From: Coriolopsis trogii
Lineage: Eukaryota > Basidiomycota > Agaricomycetes > Polyporales > Polyporaceae
NCBI GenBank assembly: GCA_020543525.1
Contig: JAHYIO010000036.1
Coordinates: 1,922,001 to 1,986,000 of the forward strand
Reading direction: 5' to 3'
Length of the DNA: 64,000 nucleotides
A program made the position numbers and the translations under genes. The notes beneath the pieces were generated by a model. That model was given only the letters and a program-made list of their open reading frames with translations, made no database searches and was not told where the DNA came from. Shown here in pieces: positions 1 through 11,652 of the stretch (within the stretch, counting starts at the first letter, position 1; each line of letters begins with the position of its first letter).

Positions 1-26
1 CTGTAACCTGCCCCACCCCGGAAGCC

Positions 27-680
27 TCATCCGCACAAGGTCAGCGACCTCGCGCATGCAACCAGATGAACCCTGAAAGAGAAGCGACGCGCACAAATGT
101 TCAAGCCAGACGTTGCTCCCTCTGACAGGGCCCCAATATCGGCTGCGGCTGGGAGTCCGTGCGCCGTGGACCGATACCGCGTCGGAACCACCTCCTCAAA
201 GACGATGAACGGGGTGATGGTCGGTCCACAGTTCTCGAAGAAGCTCGCGAGGCAGAAGAGGAAGTAGAACGTGTTCTGGCCTGCCTGCGTCCTGGCCAGC
301 TCTGGGTAGGCCGGACCAGAGTCCGAACGTCGTGACGGGTGAGCAGCGAACGCGTCAATCGCGAGGAAGCCCCGGGGGGACAACCGCTTCCGCCTCACGA
401 TGTCTGCCAGCCACCCGTAGAGATTGGCCGTACAGTGCCCCAACGGCGGCCGCAACCTCGACGCCGAGGTCCTGGTCCGTGCTCAACTTTCCACCCGTAC
501 CGACCGAGGAGTCAGGGCAGAGTTGATGCTTGCGCAGCGATGGGACGGCGAACTCTCTGAGTTGATCGTGTATCCCAACATCGTCAACGCGATGTACGGC
601 AGTAGACTACGGAGAGGTCGTCTGCGTCGGTGACGAAGCCTATCCCGGCCACGATGCAGACTTTGAAGTGGAATCATCTG
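27..680 (-). pseudogene. Decayed PHO84-type phosphate transporter
   Basis: Relic of a major-facilitator phosphate:H+ symporter, read on the minus strand. Recognisable blocks in order: a VCIVAGIGFVTDA-like segment near 655-610, an LTMLGYT fragment near 585, a QDLGVEVAAAVG segment near 470-440, GWLAD-I-RRKR near 415, then [10 protein letters not shown] near 185-155. The tryptophan just after the presumed splice acceptor is TGA, and the reading frame changes at least twice. Between GWLADIVRRKR and the GQNTFYFLFC segment about 280 residues of the family are missing, which includes most central membrane helices. Intron-like sequence survives before the QDLG block, so this is a degraded genomic duplicate rather than a retrocopy. 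The degraded C-terminal end may run off the window. Confidence 0.82.
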
Positions 681-698
681 CAGCGAGTGATGTTATCC

Positions 699-713
699 GG
701 GGGAGGGGGGGGG
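699..713. repeat. Poly-G tract
   Basis: Five G, one A, then nine G, located just upstream of the phosphate-transporter pseudogene. It has the same character as the two poly-C tracts at 14166 and 61569. Confidence 0.9.
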
Positions 714-2880
714 TAGAGCTTTGCATTCAATCGCCAGATTCAATTCACTCACGAGAAGCTTGCCTGGTCGAGGTCGCTCAGCGCGTTAGCGTAGGAGGGA
801 GCAGAGATGTGGGGATGAGTGCCTGAGGAGTCGCATTGGAAGATAGATGCTGTCTCCCCCTCGGCACTGGTCGCTTTTGACCTTGCGGAGACACGTCGAG
901 CACGGCCCGCGATACGGCACAAGGGCGGCTCGCCCTTGCGGTGCTGCCATTCGCGACGGCGACTGGTCCTAGACACCACTTAGCTATACTGCAACCTCCC
1001 CTGACCGCATTGCAATATGGAGGCTCAGCGCGCATCACTTGAGCCCTCAAAGGCTGTGGGATTAGCAGCAAAGCAGAACACGTACCATCCCTCAACGCAC
1101 GTTCTAGAGACTGACGTAGCGTGTCAGAAGGCAGTTACAGTAGAGTTAAGTCGAGTCTGAGTTTAATGTTGTGGCAGCCGACCATTGCCCCGCTCAGCCA
1201 ATAGCCTGCGGTCGCTCATGCCCCTGGCTGCGCTGGGATCGCAACACCATCTTTCGTAGCATAACGGCGGCGAGATTGGAAAGGGAGTATCCCGTGTTGG
1301 ATTGTAACACCATTACCAGACATCGAGATATCTTCAACGCGTGTTGATGAGAGGGCACCCTCTGTATACTGCATGCAGCATAAATCAAGTAACAGGCATG
1401 GTCGACCCGGTGTAGGGAAGCGAAGCCAGGGAGAGCGGATATGCCAACCAGCACAGCGTGGCAATCAAATTCAGAATATGGTTATGAGGGCATTCGAGGC
1501 ACTGAAAAGGAGGGTATGATCTCGCACAGACACGCCGCTGCGGCATGCTGGAGCGAAGCGGTCGAGCAGACTGTGGTTCGCATGACTCGAGGACAAGTCA
1601 ATGAGACGAAGAAGGGCCGCCGTCGTACAAGGTTCAGCATACATGCCGTGCGGCGAGAGATAGCAGTGAAGGGCCCGATGAGCCGAGGGTCCGTGGGCGC
1701 ATTCAAGCATAGCCAGACAAGCGACTTTGCAAGATGCCCGAGCAGCCTTTCATATAGCGCGTGCGCAAGGAACACGACCTGTGAGTCTCGCTACCCGGCC
1801 ACACATAGCCTCACACGAGAGGCGAAACCTAGAACCGAGCTGAGATATAGGACTGCATTGGAAGCGCAGCGCATGACGGACGACTTTGTGAAGATTTCAC
1901 CGAACCTCTAAAGAGAGTCGGCAAACCGGACTCCGTCGATATAAGTAGTCTTGTTTGCGGAGGTTCGCGGTGGTCACTGCCCCCAACTCAACCGGGCGAG
2001 AAGCGGCAAGATGTAACGGCATGGGATGCAGCCGCCTGAGAGCCAGTGTACACATCCGCTCCCGAAGATCTGACATTGGCCCAAAGATCTCAGATATCCG
2101 GAGCGGAGCAGGGTAGCCGAGCATATGGATCTGTCAGCGAAGCACGCTCACCGCTTGTCACTCGCGTGAAGAACGATGGAACAGTTTGGATCGCTCTGGG
2201 TTTAGTGCACGCCCCACTTCTCTGTGCTAGTGCCACTGCCAATTTTCATGAACGCTGGCACGAAGGTGCAGCTCCGAGTACACAGAAGGCGGTGCGAGTG
2301 GACACTATTATCCACTATGCCTCTACACCACTGCGGAAGAAGATCCGACACAGTAGGCACAGTCTAGGTGTACGGATGGTAGCCGAGAGGGCCACAGTCC
2401 ATATGGAGCGATGCACGGTCGTCGGGAGAGACGGGGACAGGGTCGGATAAGGGTAGACGAGATGATTGCCAGAAGAGAGGCTTGTCCCAGGTATATTTTC
2501 ACGAATGTGTGTCGAGGGCGCATCACCGACGGAGAGAAAGCCAGGAACGGGGAGGATACAGTGGAGAAATGCGTCAACTATCGATGGGGAGTCAACAGCC
2601 GGACCTGACGGCGGCGAGGCCAAGGGACGCAAGAGAGATCAGGAGCACGAGCGGGACAGCGCCAGACGGGGAGGAGAGGAGAAGAAAGGGCGTGAGAACG
2701 CGAGAACGTGCGAAGCCCCTCTGCCTGCCATATCCGGACGGGGGTTGGACGGCGCTGATTGGCTGGGGACTACGAACGTGCAAGGAACGAGCGCAGTGCT
2801 GGACGCCAAACCGTCGCCCGATGCTGGCTTGCGTCTGCCCAGAGGAGATCTAATTCCACCCAAGCTTTGATTGCTCCTCG
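714..2880. other. Gene-poor interval between pseudogene and PHO84
   Basis: About 2.2 kb with short open frames on both strands, the longest about 156 codons at 1441-1911. None shows a recognisable domain, a splice pattern or fungal-like protein composition. I see no gene I can support. It may hold old duplicated or transposon-derived sequence around the phosphate-transporter relic. Confidence 0.5.
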
Positions 2881-2910
2881 GGCCTCGCCATGCCGACTTT
2901 CGTCCCTTCC

Positions 2911-2918
2911 AACTTTAA
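2911..2918 (+). promoter_or_regulatory. TATA-like element of the PHO84 gene
   Basis: The sequence CTTTAAAAG lies about 95 nt before the ATG at 3011, followed by a C- and CT-rich leader. Spacing suits a fungal TATA element. This is a positional inference only. Confidence 0.4.
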
Positions 2919-3010
2919 AAGCTCGCCCCCGTGCGGCCCACGGATCCCAGCCTTCCCCACGAGTCTCTCAGCCTCCCCCACCGTCCCCCAAGCCTCGACA
3001 CCCGTTCGAA

Positions 3011-5081
3011 ATGGCTTCCTACGTGGCTGACAAGACCTCGACGAGCTCTGCAGAGGAGCCGGTCCCTCACTTCCCAAAGGGCACCTCCAATGCGTACGCC
3101 CTCGACGAAACGCGCAGGGCTGCCCTCGCTGAGATCGACTCGGCCAAGTTCTCGTGAGTTTCCCCCCTTTCTTTCCACGCACACGACCGCCCCTGTGTGC
3201 TCATGCGCCTCATACCTCAGGTGGTTCCACGTAAAAGTCTGCATGGTGGCCGGTGTCGGCTTCTTCACCGATGCGTACGACATCTTCGCCATCAACATTG
3301 CGTCCACCATGCTCGGTTACGTCTACGGTCATGGTGCGTCTCCCCCTCATCCCTGCGGACGATCCTTGACTGATCCACGTCTAGGCCAGGCGCTGAGCTC
3401 TAATCAGGACCTCGGTGTCAAGGTCGCTACTCCCGTCGGTACCCTCTTTGGGCAATTGATCTTCGGTTGGCTTGCGGACGTCGTCGGTCGTAAGCGGATG
3501 TGTAAGTGGCGACTTATACTCCCCAACAGTCCACGCTGACGGCTCAATGCAGACGGTATCGAGCTCATGCTTATCATCGTCGCCACTTTCGCCCAAGCGG
3601 TTTCTGGGCATGGTCAGGCCGTCAGCATCATCGGCGTCTTGATCGTCTGGCGATTCATCATGGGCATCGGCATCGGTGGCGATTACCCTCTATCTGCCGT
3701 CATCTCTTCCGAGTTTGCGTCGAGACATATACGCGGTAGGATGATGACGGCCGTCTTTGCTAACCAAGGCTGGGGGCAATTCAGTACGTCGATTCCGCTG
3801 GCTACGAATGATATGCAGTCGGAATTGACAATGTACAATCGACAGGTGCTGCTCTCATTGGGTTCATCGTCGTCGCAGCGTTCAAGTCGGCCCTCCTGCG
3901 CGACGATCCTGCCGTCCTCGCTCACGTCGACTACATGTGGCGTATCCTCATCGGTCTTGGTTGCGTGCCCGGCGCGATTGCCCTCTACTTCCGTCTCACG
4001 ATTCCCGAGAGCCCCCGGTTCACGATGGACGTCGAGCGGAACGTGAAGCAGGCGACCCAGGACGTCGACAAGTTCCTCACCACCGGATCGTACTACGTTG
4101 ACCCCGACGCCAGCATCGAGCGCGTGCAGGCGCCCAAGGCCAGCCGCCGCGACTTCGCGAACTACTTCTCCAAGTGGGAGAACCTGAAGCTTATCATCGG
4201 TACCTCGTACTCGTGGTTCGCGCTCGACATCGCCTTCTACGGCCTCGGCCTGAACAACTCGATCATCCTTACGGCCATCGGGTTCGGTTCGCCCGACAAG
4301 TCGCTCACCGGCACGGCCAAGGTGTACCAGAACCTGCACAACATCACCGTGGGCAACATGGTCATCTCCGTCGCAGGCCTCATCCCTGGTTACTGGGCGA
4401 CGTTCCTCCTCATTGACAGATGGGGCAGGAAGCCGATCCAGTTCATGGGCTTCACCATGCTCACGATTCTGTTCATCATCATGGGTGAGTATCGCGCTGC
4501 CTCTCGCTGTCTATCACGTTGTTGCTCACGGCATTTTTCGACATGCAGGCTTCGCGTACGACAAGCTCACGGCGACGAGCGCGGGGACGAAGGCGTTCAC
4601 CTTCCTCTACTGCCTCACGAACTTCTTCCAAAACTTTGGGCCGAACACGACAACGTTCATCGTCCCCGGGGAGGCGTTCCCGACGCGCTATCGCTCGACC
4701 GCGCACGGTATCTCCGCTGCGTCCGGCAAGCTCGGCGCGATTGTTGCCCAGGTCGGGTTCGGGAAGCTCGTCAACATTGGCGGCAAGAACGCGTTCGTCA
4801 AGCACCTGTAAGTTTCTTGGTTTCTGCACTCTGTGTGACGTGAACGTGTACTGAAGATGTCGCGGGGCAGGTTGGAGATCTTCGCGTTCTTCATGCTTAC
4901 CGGTATCTTCTCGACGATGCTCATCAAGGAGACGAAGTTGGCATCTCTCGAGGAGCTGTCGAACGAGAAGCAGGAGGGCTTCATCGAGGGTGAGTCTTTG
5001 TCGTGGACATTTTGTCTTCACCCAGATGCTCATTGCTTATCCTCTTCAGGTCCAACCAACGACACCAGCAGCAGAGTTTGA
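3011..5081 (+). CDS. PHO84: High-affinity phosphate:H+ symporter, PHO84 type
   Basis: Plasma-membrane importer of inorganic phosphate, major facilitator superfamily, phosphate permease subfamily. Eight exons: 3011-3153, 3221-3333, 3385-3501, 3553-3783, 3846-4484, 4549-4807, 4871-4989, 5050-5081, giving 550 residues, close to the family norm. Visible signatures are FFTDAYDIF in helix 1, the MFS loop motif [23 protein letters not shown] and GRKPIQ, then [12 protein letters not shown] and SAASGKLGA in the C-terminal half. The central loop after the sixth helix carries [12 protein letters not shown]. The start follows a CT-rich leader and a TATA-like site. A second intact copy lies at 19158-21260 and a relic at the left edge. 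This copy lacks two introns present in the second one. Confidence 0.96.
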
Positions 5082-5740
5082 AGCCTGAGCTGGCGTCCCT
5101 TTGTCTAACCTATCTGTATTGTTTCTCTCATCATTCTCTCATCATCGGAGTCCCCATGTCGCACGCTGTCTGTTGCTCGAATTTTACGCTCTCTATATTT
5201 TTGTACCCTACTCGCCGCGATGGGTGACATGAATAGACTTGCTGTGGTGTGATGCTATAGTCATCATGATCAACACCCACTTTGTAGGACTGAGGCACAG
5301 TCTCCGGGATGAAAAGCACCATTGACGGAAGAGAAGAGATTCATGGTGTCGCTTCGGATGGTGAGCTTCAAGCGCTGGGTGTCGGTGAAACCTAATATGG
5401 GAAGTGCTGTAGATCGTCGATCGTGGCCTATGGAGAGAGGCAACGATGACGGCGGGCAGTCGGACGTGTACCGTACCAAGGACGATGATGCAATGGGCCG
5501 CGCTGCCCCACCGCCGTGCGCGTCATGGGCAGACGTTGACAGTAACTACCGTCGACCGTATTAGTGCCGCGTACTGTACTCTCGCGAAGTTGCACCTCCC
5601 CACCACGACAGAGCACTCATCTCGCCTCCATCGAACGAGTCTATCCACAGGTGCGCGATATCCATCCGGACGGGGACACAAGTCTAACCACCGCTGGAGT
5701 GATTTGAGCAGAAGTCACAAGCACCGTACACATCTTGTAC

Positions 5741-5774
5741 CGCACCCGCACCCGCACCCACACCCACACCCACG
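5741..5774 (+). repeat. CCCGCA/CCCACA hexamer repeat
   Basis: Three CCCGCA-type units followed by about three CCCACA-type units, about 55 nt before the ATG at 5827. It probably lies in the 5' leader or core promoter of the small gene downstream. Confidence 0.75.
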
Positions 5775-5826
5775 CTCGACAAGAGCCTTTTCCAACGCGC
5801 CCACCCACAGACCCCACGCTCACACG

Positions 5827-6162
5827 ATGCCCCGCCTTCCCAAAGCGAAGCTCGTCCCGCCCTCGAGCTTCTCCGAGCCGTCCGAGCCGTCCCAAGTGCG
5901 CCCGGAGGACAAGCCCGCGGCGACGCTCCGCGGGGAGCAGGAGGAGAACCCGCAGCTGATCGCGCACGAGCGGGGGAGGCAGTCTGGCGACGCGAAGGGG
6001 ACCCATGCCGGCGCTGGCGCTGCTGAGGGCGGGAAGGGCGAGGAGGAGGGAGGGGTCGAGAAGAGGGAAGCGGAGAGGGTCGTTGAGGATGAGGGGAAGC
6101 GGAACGAGGTCGTCGGCGCTGGGTTTGGCAGGAAGGGGGGGGCGGAGCGGTCAAAGCTATGA
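5827..6162 (+). CDS. Small charged protein, unknown function
   Basis: A single uninterrupted frame of 111 codons starting at an ATG just after a CA-rich leader. The protein begins MPRLPKAKLVPPSS and is rich in Glu, Gly, Lys and Arg, without hydrophobic segments; it is probably disordered. The middle holds EENPQLIAHERGRQSGD, the most protein-like stretch, and the tail ends ERSKL. No family recognised. The open reading continues in frame 5' to 5446, but the first ATG after the pyrimidine- and CA-rich leader is the natural start. It could still be a chance frame in GC-rich DNA. Confidence 0.42.
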   Translation: MPRLPKAKLVPPSSFSEPSEPSQVRPEDKPAATLRGEQEENPQLIAHERGRQSGDAKGTHAGAGAAEGGKGEEEGGVEKREAERVVEDEGKRNEVVGAGFGRKGGAERSKL

Positions 6163-7111
6163 GGGGGATGGAGCGGTTGCGGGGTAATGGCTGCGCGTGC
6201 ACTTGCAATGCGAGGCTTCACTCACATGTGCTCGGTAGCTAGAAACCTTCATTGTACAATCAGGCAGTCAGCGATTTTCAGGTCTCATAACGGCCGTCCG
6301 TTCGCGTAGGGTACGCCTAAAGAACTCGGAATCTGATCTGGCTGTCAAGTGACTGGTAACGATTGAAAACGACCAAGCTCGCATCTCTGACAGCGAGGTG
6401 GCGTTATTGGCGTCGATAACCAACAACGGGCGGGACTCGGGAGTGGCGGGCTGCATCCCATGAAGCATGAACCAGGGAGCCCAGTTGCACAGCCTCCGTG
6501 CACGTTCGTCGACCAAGTCGTGCATCCTTCTCCTTGATATATCAAACACATTCCATACATCATGGATCTCTTTTAACCTGTGATGTTCCCGCTTTGGAGC
6601 TATCCAATATCGCCGCACGGCACTCCGTCACAAAACCTCACTGCATGCGCTGCGCTAGCGGTGCCTGGATGCAGTGACGTGCGAAAGCGAAAGACCACGC
6701 ACCGATCTCCCGTTCTCCGCAAGAAAGCATGGAAGGCGAGGACCGCTGCGCCAGGTACAGACGTCGCGAAGCCCATCACGCGCAATCGTCACGAGCCGCG
6801 AGGCTGAGACGAACATGGGAGATCAGTCCTAGGAATCGACAATGATGGCTGACTCAAAGGCCGTACACGGTGGAGAATTTGGGGGTCGCTAACCGGCACA
6901 AGGGAAAGAGTACACATGCCCGCTCGTCCTGCATGCTGATGACATACCTGTAATGTTGGCCTTATGACATGGTTATTACGCCGTTGACAGACAAATCACT
7001 GGCTGTTTCGTGAGAATGCCACTGAACGTGTGTGCAGACGAAGTGCAGAGCTCGAGCGACAAGCAAACCCAATGTCCCATGAAGAGAGGAGAAACACAGA
7101 GGTATTAGACC
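6163..7111. other. Intergenic, no gene seen
   Basis: About 950 nt between the small plus-strand gene and the 3' end of the NOP15-like gene. It contains only short frames without domain or splice support. It probably includes both 3' untranslated regions. Confidence 0.5.
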
Positions 7112-8684
7112 CTAAGCCTCCGTGGGTTTAGGCTTCTTTTTCTGTGACGTGACAAAATATGAGCGATACACTTGTGCTATCTGCAGAGAGGAAAAACTCA
7201 CGTATGCGATCGCCTCGAAATCATACTTGATCCCAGCCTCCTCGAGCTTTCGTTTCCGTTGCTCCTGACGCTTCAACAAGCGTGTCTCGGCTTTCTTGAC
7301 CTCTTCCTCAGTACGTGGCTACGGGCTTCGTGTCAGCCTATCGTCAACGGTAGACGGAGTATGCGGCGACATGCCTTGTTGTGAGCAACGCGGGCAACAC
7401 GATCACGCGGGACCGGTCGCCACTTCCTGTTCGCGCCGACCCATAGCTCAGGGTGCACCTGGTCCTTCGGGATGAGTTTGCAGGTGAGGATGTGGCCCAT
7501 GAGGAGGTAGTTGTCCATCGTCTCGGCAACAATCTTGGCGACGGAGGATGAGTCGAACTCGACAAACCCATAGTGCTTCGGCTTGCCAGTCTTAGGTGAC
7601 CTCAGGTTCAGCTGCGTGTATCACGAAGGACAATGAGACTATGAACGTACCTTCTTGTTTCGAGATATACGGAGGCGTGTAACGTCGCCGAATTGCGAGA
7701 AATAGGCTCGCATCTGGTCCTCGTAGAACCCGTGCGGTATCCGCCCGATGTAGATCACGCCGCGATCTTCTGTCTGCAACGGGTAGATGCGTTGGGGAGG
7801 CTGCAGTTGTAAGAATGATGTACACGTACTGGCTTCCGCTTCGCCTTCTCAAGTTTCCGCTTGACAGTCGCATCGTCCTTTGCGATGGTCGGCAGCTTCC
7901 CAACGTCGACACCAGGCATATCATCCACCATGTCTTCCTCGTCTGACGAGTCGTCGTCCGACGAGAAACCATAGAGCTCCTGCTCCTGCTCGTCGGCCGC
8001 ATCCTCTTCCTCAGCCTCCTCCTCAGGCGCGGGCTTCGCAGCCTTCGCGCTAGACTTCTTCGTGTCCTTGCGCACAGGCTTATCCGCCTCTTGTGTAGCA
8101 GGAGCCTTCGATGTCTTTTTGGTAGCCTTCGACTCGGATACGGGCAATTTGGCGGGAGTAGCTGGTGCAGCCTCCTCCGAGTCCTTACGCTTCTTTGACG
8201 CTTTGTCCTCGTCAGCGTGCTCCTGAGCAGCAGACTTGCGCTTCCTCTTCTTCTCTCCCGCATCGGTCTGTTGATCCTCTGCAGGCTGCAGTTTCGCTGG
8301 AGCGGCCTCGCGTGTTTTCTTTGCCTTCTCTGCGGGGGCCGCCACTGTCGCCTCCACCGCTGCCGACTTCCTCTTCCTCTTCTTCGCTGCCGCATCATCT
8401 GCCTTTTCGACCGGAATCTCCTCCACAGGAACAACCGCGCTCTCGCGCTTTTTCTCCTTCTTTGTAGGAACCTTGTCCAGTTCCTCTACCTCCTTCTCCG
8501 CAAGTTCCGACTTCTTCCCTTTCTTGGGTTTCGACGAGGAGGGGTCTGCAGGTGCGGGAGCGGGCTCTTGCTCGACATGTTTTGACTTCTTCACTTTTGC
8601 GGGTACATCCGCCTTGAGGTCCTGGTGAGAGGCCTTCTTCGCGGGCTTCAACGCCTTCTTCGTACTAGAGGTGTCCTTCGCCAT
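7112..8684 (-). CDS. NOP15: NOP15/NIFK-like nucleolar RRM protein
   Basis: Ribosome-biogenesis factor of the 60S pathway; yeast Nop15 binds pre-rRNA at the foot of ITS2. Five exons on minus: 8684-7830, 7773-7651, 7590-7375, 7318-7202, 7141-7112, 446 residues. The first 285 residues are a Lys/Ala/Glu-rich disordered tail with many KKRKRK-like nuclear or nucleolar signals and a DDDSSDEED acidic patch. A single RRM follows, with RNP2 VIYIGRI and RNP1 KHYGFVEF, then the family segment [19 protein letters not shown] and a basic C-terminal helix. The long N-terminal extension is unusual against yeast Nop15 but common in fungi. The third intron uses a GC donor. The second intron could alternatively end at 7612, adding seven residues inside the RRM. 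It is divergent from CDC16 with 273 nt between start codons. Confidence 0.92.
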
Positions 8685-8957
8685 AGCAGAGAGGATAGGG
8701 AGTGCAGTCCAGCCGGATGAGAGGGGAGATGCAGAGGGTGCTCGAGACAAAATTTGGACGCGGTGCGAGCGAGCGCTAGACGCCGGAGAATGCGTACGCC
8801 ACGTGGTCTGGCGAGTCGCGGTACGCGTCCAGAGTCCTTCGCGTTCAACGCGCTCCCTTGTTCTGTCCCAACCACTTCCACCTCACCCCCTTCCTTTGTT
8901 GTAGCCTGCCTTGGTGACAAGACTGACGGCATACAGACTGCATACACACAACATAAA
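8685..8957. promoter_or_regulatory. Bidirectional promoter NOP15-like / CDC16
   Basis: 273 nt separate the two divergent start codons, so both core promoters must lie here. No clear TATA box is visible on either side, consistent with housekeeping promoters. Confidence 0.6.
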
Positions 8958-11560
8958 ATGGCAGCGACACCTCCGACGGGCTTCGCTATCCCCCGCGCAC
9001 CTTCGCCGTCGAGCTCACGCCCGCGCCACTCTATCAACTCTTCGTTCTCCTTTGGCCCACAGCCTCTCCTCGACTCTCTAGCGGATAGCAATACGAGTGC
9101 TACGTCCAGCTTTAATCCTTACTTTGACCCCAGCCGTTCGATGCTCCAGACCTCCCCTCTGCGGGGTTCTCCCCGAATGCCGCGCAAGCCGAAAACCCCA
9201 GGTAGCAGGCATCCGCTCGCGAATGACACAACGGACGTCTTCCAGGATGATGCAGACGATGAGGACGAGGAGGGGCGCGAGTGGGGCATCGTCGAGCGTA
9301 TGCGGCTCTGGAGACATGACGCCCTCATGCAGCATCTCTACGATTCCGCTGCGTTCTGGGGAGACAAGATCGTGAGCTGGACGAGTGAGTTTGACTCTAC
9401 TATATCCGCGCAAATGATCCTCACAAACATACAGACGATCCAAACGACGCGTTCTGGCTCGCCCAGACCCATTTCCTGAAGCACGAATACTCACGCGCAG
9501 AGAGGCTCCTCACACGTCCCTTCCCTACCACTCCTCCACGCACCCGCCCGCCCGGCTCGGTCATGAACGGCACCTCGCAACCGCTGTTTGCCCCAGCTGC
9601 GATGAATGCGAAGGGTAAAGGACGAGAAATCCCAGCTCCCGTATTGGGCACGCCGAACACTGGGAGCACAGTCGCGCCTGGTGTCAAGCGTCTTCCCGTA
9701 GGACCCGGGGAGATGATCGACGTCGCTGTGCAGTTTGAAGAGGGCGTGTCGCGACTGGTGGATATGAGCGTCGCGTGTCGGTACCTCGCGGCCCAATGTC
9801 AGATGCGTCAGGGGAAATGGAGTGACGCGCTCGAAATGCTCGGCGAATCCAATCCTTTCCGCGAGGCTGGTCAGACAGGGTTGGAAGTACCCAATACGGA
9901 CGGGGGTATCAAGGTGAGTCGAGAAGGCCACCACAGTCTTGCTTATGCCAATGCGGAGACCAGATTGAAGCATCGATGTGTAACCTGCGGGGCTTGCTCA
10001 TGCTGAAGCTCAACCGGGGTGAGAAGGCGAAGCATTGTTTCATGGAAGCCCTTGCTCTCGATGTGAGGTGTTATGAGGCCTTCGAACAGCTGGTCAACGG
10101 GGAGATGATGACGCCAGAAGAAGGTGGGTACCACTCAACCATCCTCGTCTAACTCCTCGTTGATTGTCGTGTTAAGAATGGCAATTCGTGCAAAGCTTGG
10201 CGTATCGAGAACAGGCATCATCCGAAGCTGAGTTCGTACGGCTCATGTACCTCTCGCGACTACGAAAGTACGCACACGCCGACGAGCATGCGCTAGTGCG
10301 CAACCGGCTCGTTTCGGAATACGGGCTCGAAGACAACCCCGACGTGCTGTTCAGCTTCGCGGATGTACTGTACACCCAGCTCCGCTGGGCAGATTGCTTC
10401 ACGATTACCTCCAGGATACTGGGCCTAACGGACGTGCACAAGAACACCATGCCGCTGCACATCGCGTGCATGTATCACCTATCGCATCTAAACCCCAAAT
10501 TGTTCCTCTTGGCACACGAGCTGGTCGACCGAGAGCCCGAGAACGCTATAAGCTGGTACGCAGTGGGCATGTGGTACATGTCCATACACAAGTATCAGGA
10601 AGCACGGACATACTTCAGGTATGGCGCTATCTAGCTTCACCGTGCCATGTCTGACCGAACGGTTCGTAGCAAGACATCGCTCATGGATCCCCGCTTTGCT
10701 CCCGCGTGGATCGCGTTCGCGCACGCGTTCTCCTTCGAGGGCGAGCACGAGCATGCAGTCACCGCGTATTCGACGTGCGCGCGGCTGTACACGGGCTCGC
10801 ACCTCCCGCTCATGTTCGTCGGCATGGAGCACATCATCCTCTCCAACAGGCAGCAAGCCGAGGAAGCGCTCCTCGCTGCGCATAGCATGTGCGAGGTTGA
10901 CCCGCTGCTCTTGAACGAGCGTGGCGTCATGGCGTTCACGAACGATGAGTGCGTACCGTCTCTTGCGATTGCTGCCGTGTCTTACGCGCGAGAACCAGGT
11001 TCGAGACAGCAGCGAGGCTGTTCGAAGAGGCTCTCGATAGGGCCAAGGTCGTCCAAGCTTCCCAAAAGTCATGGATACCCACGTACCTCAACCTTGGCAC
11101 CGCGCTCAGAAAGTTAGAGTGAGTGTAGCACTTGCTCGATATGACCAAACACCAACATTTTGTGATATAGTCGGTTGGACGAGGCCAAGGCAGCGTACAA
11201 GAAGGTGCTCGATATGGACTACCGGAACGTGACGGCGCTGTCCTTTATGGGGGTGACGGAGCACCTCTTGGGCAACATCGACGCTGCAATCGTGAAGTAT
11301 CACGAGGTAAGTGGTTTTGCTTTTCGTTGAAGCGGGGTCGTACAATTCCTGACACTTACCCGCAGACGCTGAGCATTGAGCCTATCAACGGATGGGTCCT
11401 CGAGTTGCTCGATATGGCGTTGGAGGCGAGTGCAGACATGGGACCGTTCGGTCTGAAGGGCCCTCCTGGCGGCGAGTCGAACTGGGAAAGGGAAATGCGC
11501 GCGCATAGAGACAAGGGCAAACAAGTCGCGAGGGACAACGAGGCTGATACCAGCATGTAG
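8958..11560 (+). CDS. CDC16: Anaphase-promoting complex subunit CDC16/APC6
   Basis: TPR scaffold subunit of the APC/C ubiquitin ligase that drives the metaphase-anaphase transition. Eight exons: 8958-9384, 9435-9913, 9964-10123, 10177-10618, 10670-10948, 10999-11118, 11171-11306, 11366-11560, 745 residues. A disordered N-terminus is followed by DAFWLAQTHFLKHEYSRAERLL and a long array of TPR helices. Family hallmarks include MYHLSHLNPKLFLLAHELV, PENAISWYAVGMWY, DPRFAPAWIAFAHAF and the late repeats WIPTYLNLGTALRKL and LSIEPINGWVLELLDMAL. Length matches fungal Cut9/Cdc16. It converges with the gene at 11653, with only 92 nt between stop codons. The third intron ends in AAG. Confidence 0.95.
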
Positions 11561-11652
11561 AGAAGCCTTGACACTGTTCGCTGCGCAGCTATTAGGGTGG
11601 ATTTCCTGTTGTACATGTATGCGTTGTACAAGAGACTACTCTTGACAGAGCT

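Noticed and set aside
1441..1911. 156-codon open frame with ATG on plus
   Set aside because: No domain, no splice logic, composition unlike neighbouring proteins; likely chance in GC-rich DNA.
5446..5826. In-frame 5' extension of the small gene at 5827
   Set aside because: It crosses the hexamer repeat and leader-like sequence; the ATG at 5827 is better placed.
7592..8434. 280-codon Arg-rich minus frame
   Set aside because: Shadow of the Lys/Ala-rich first exon of the NOP15-like gene.
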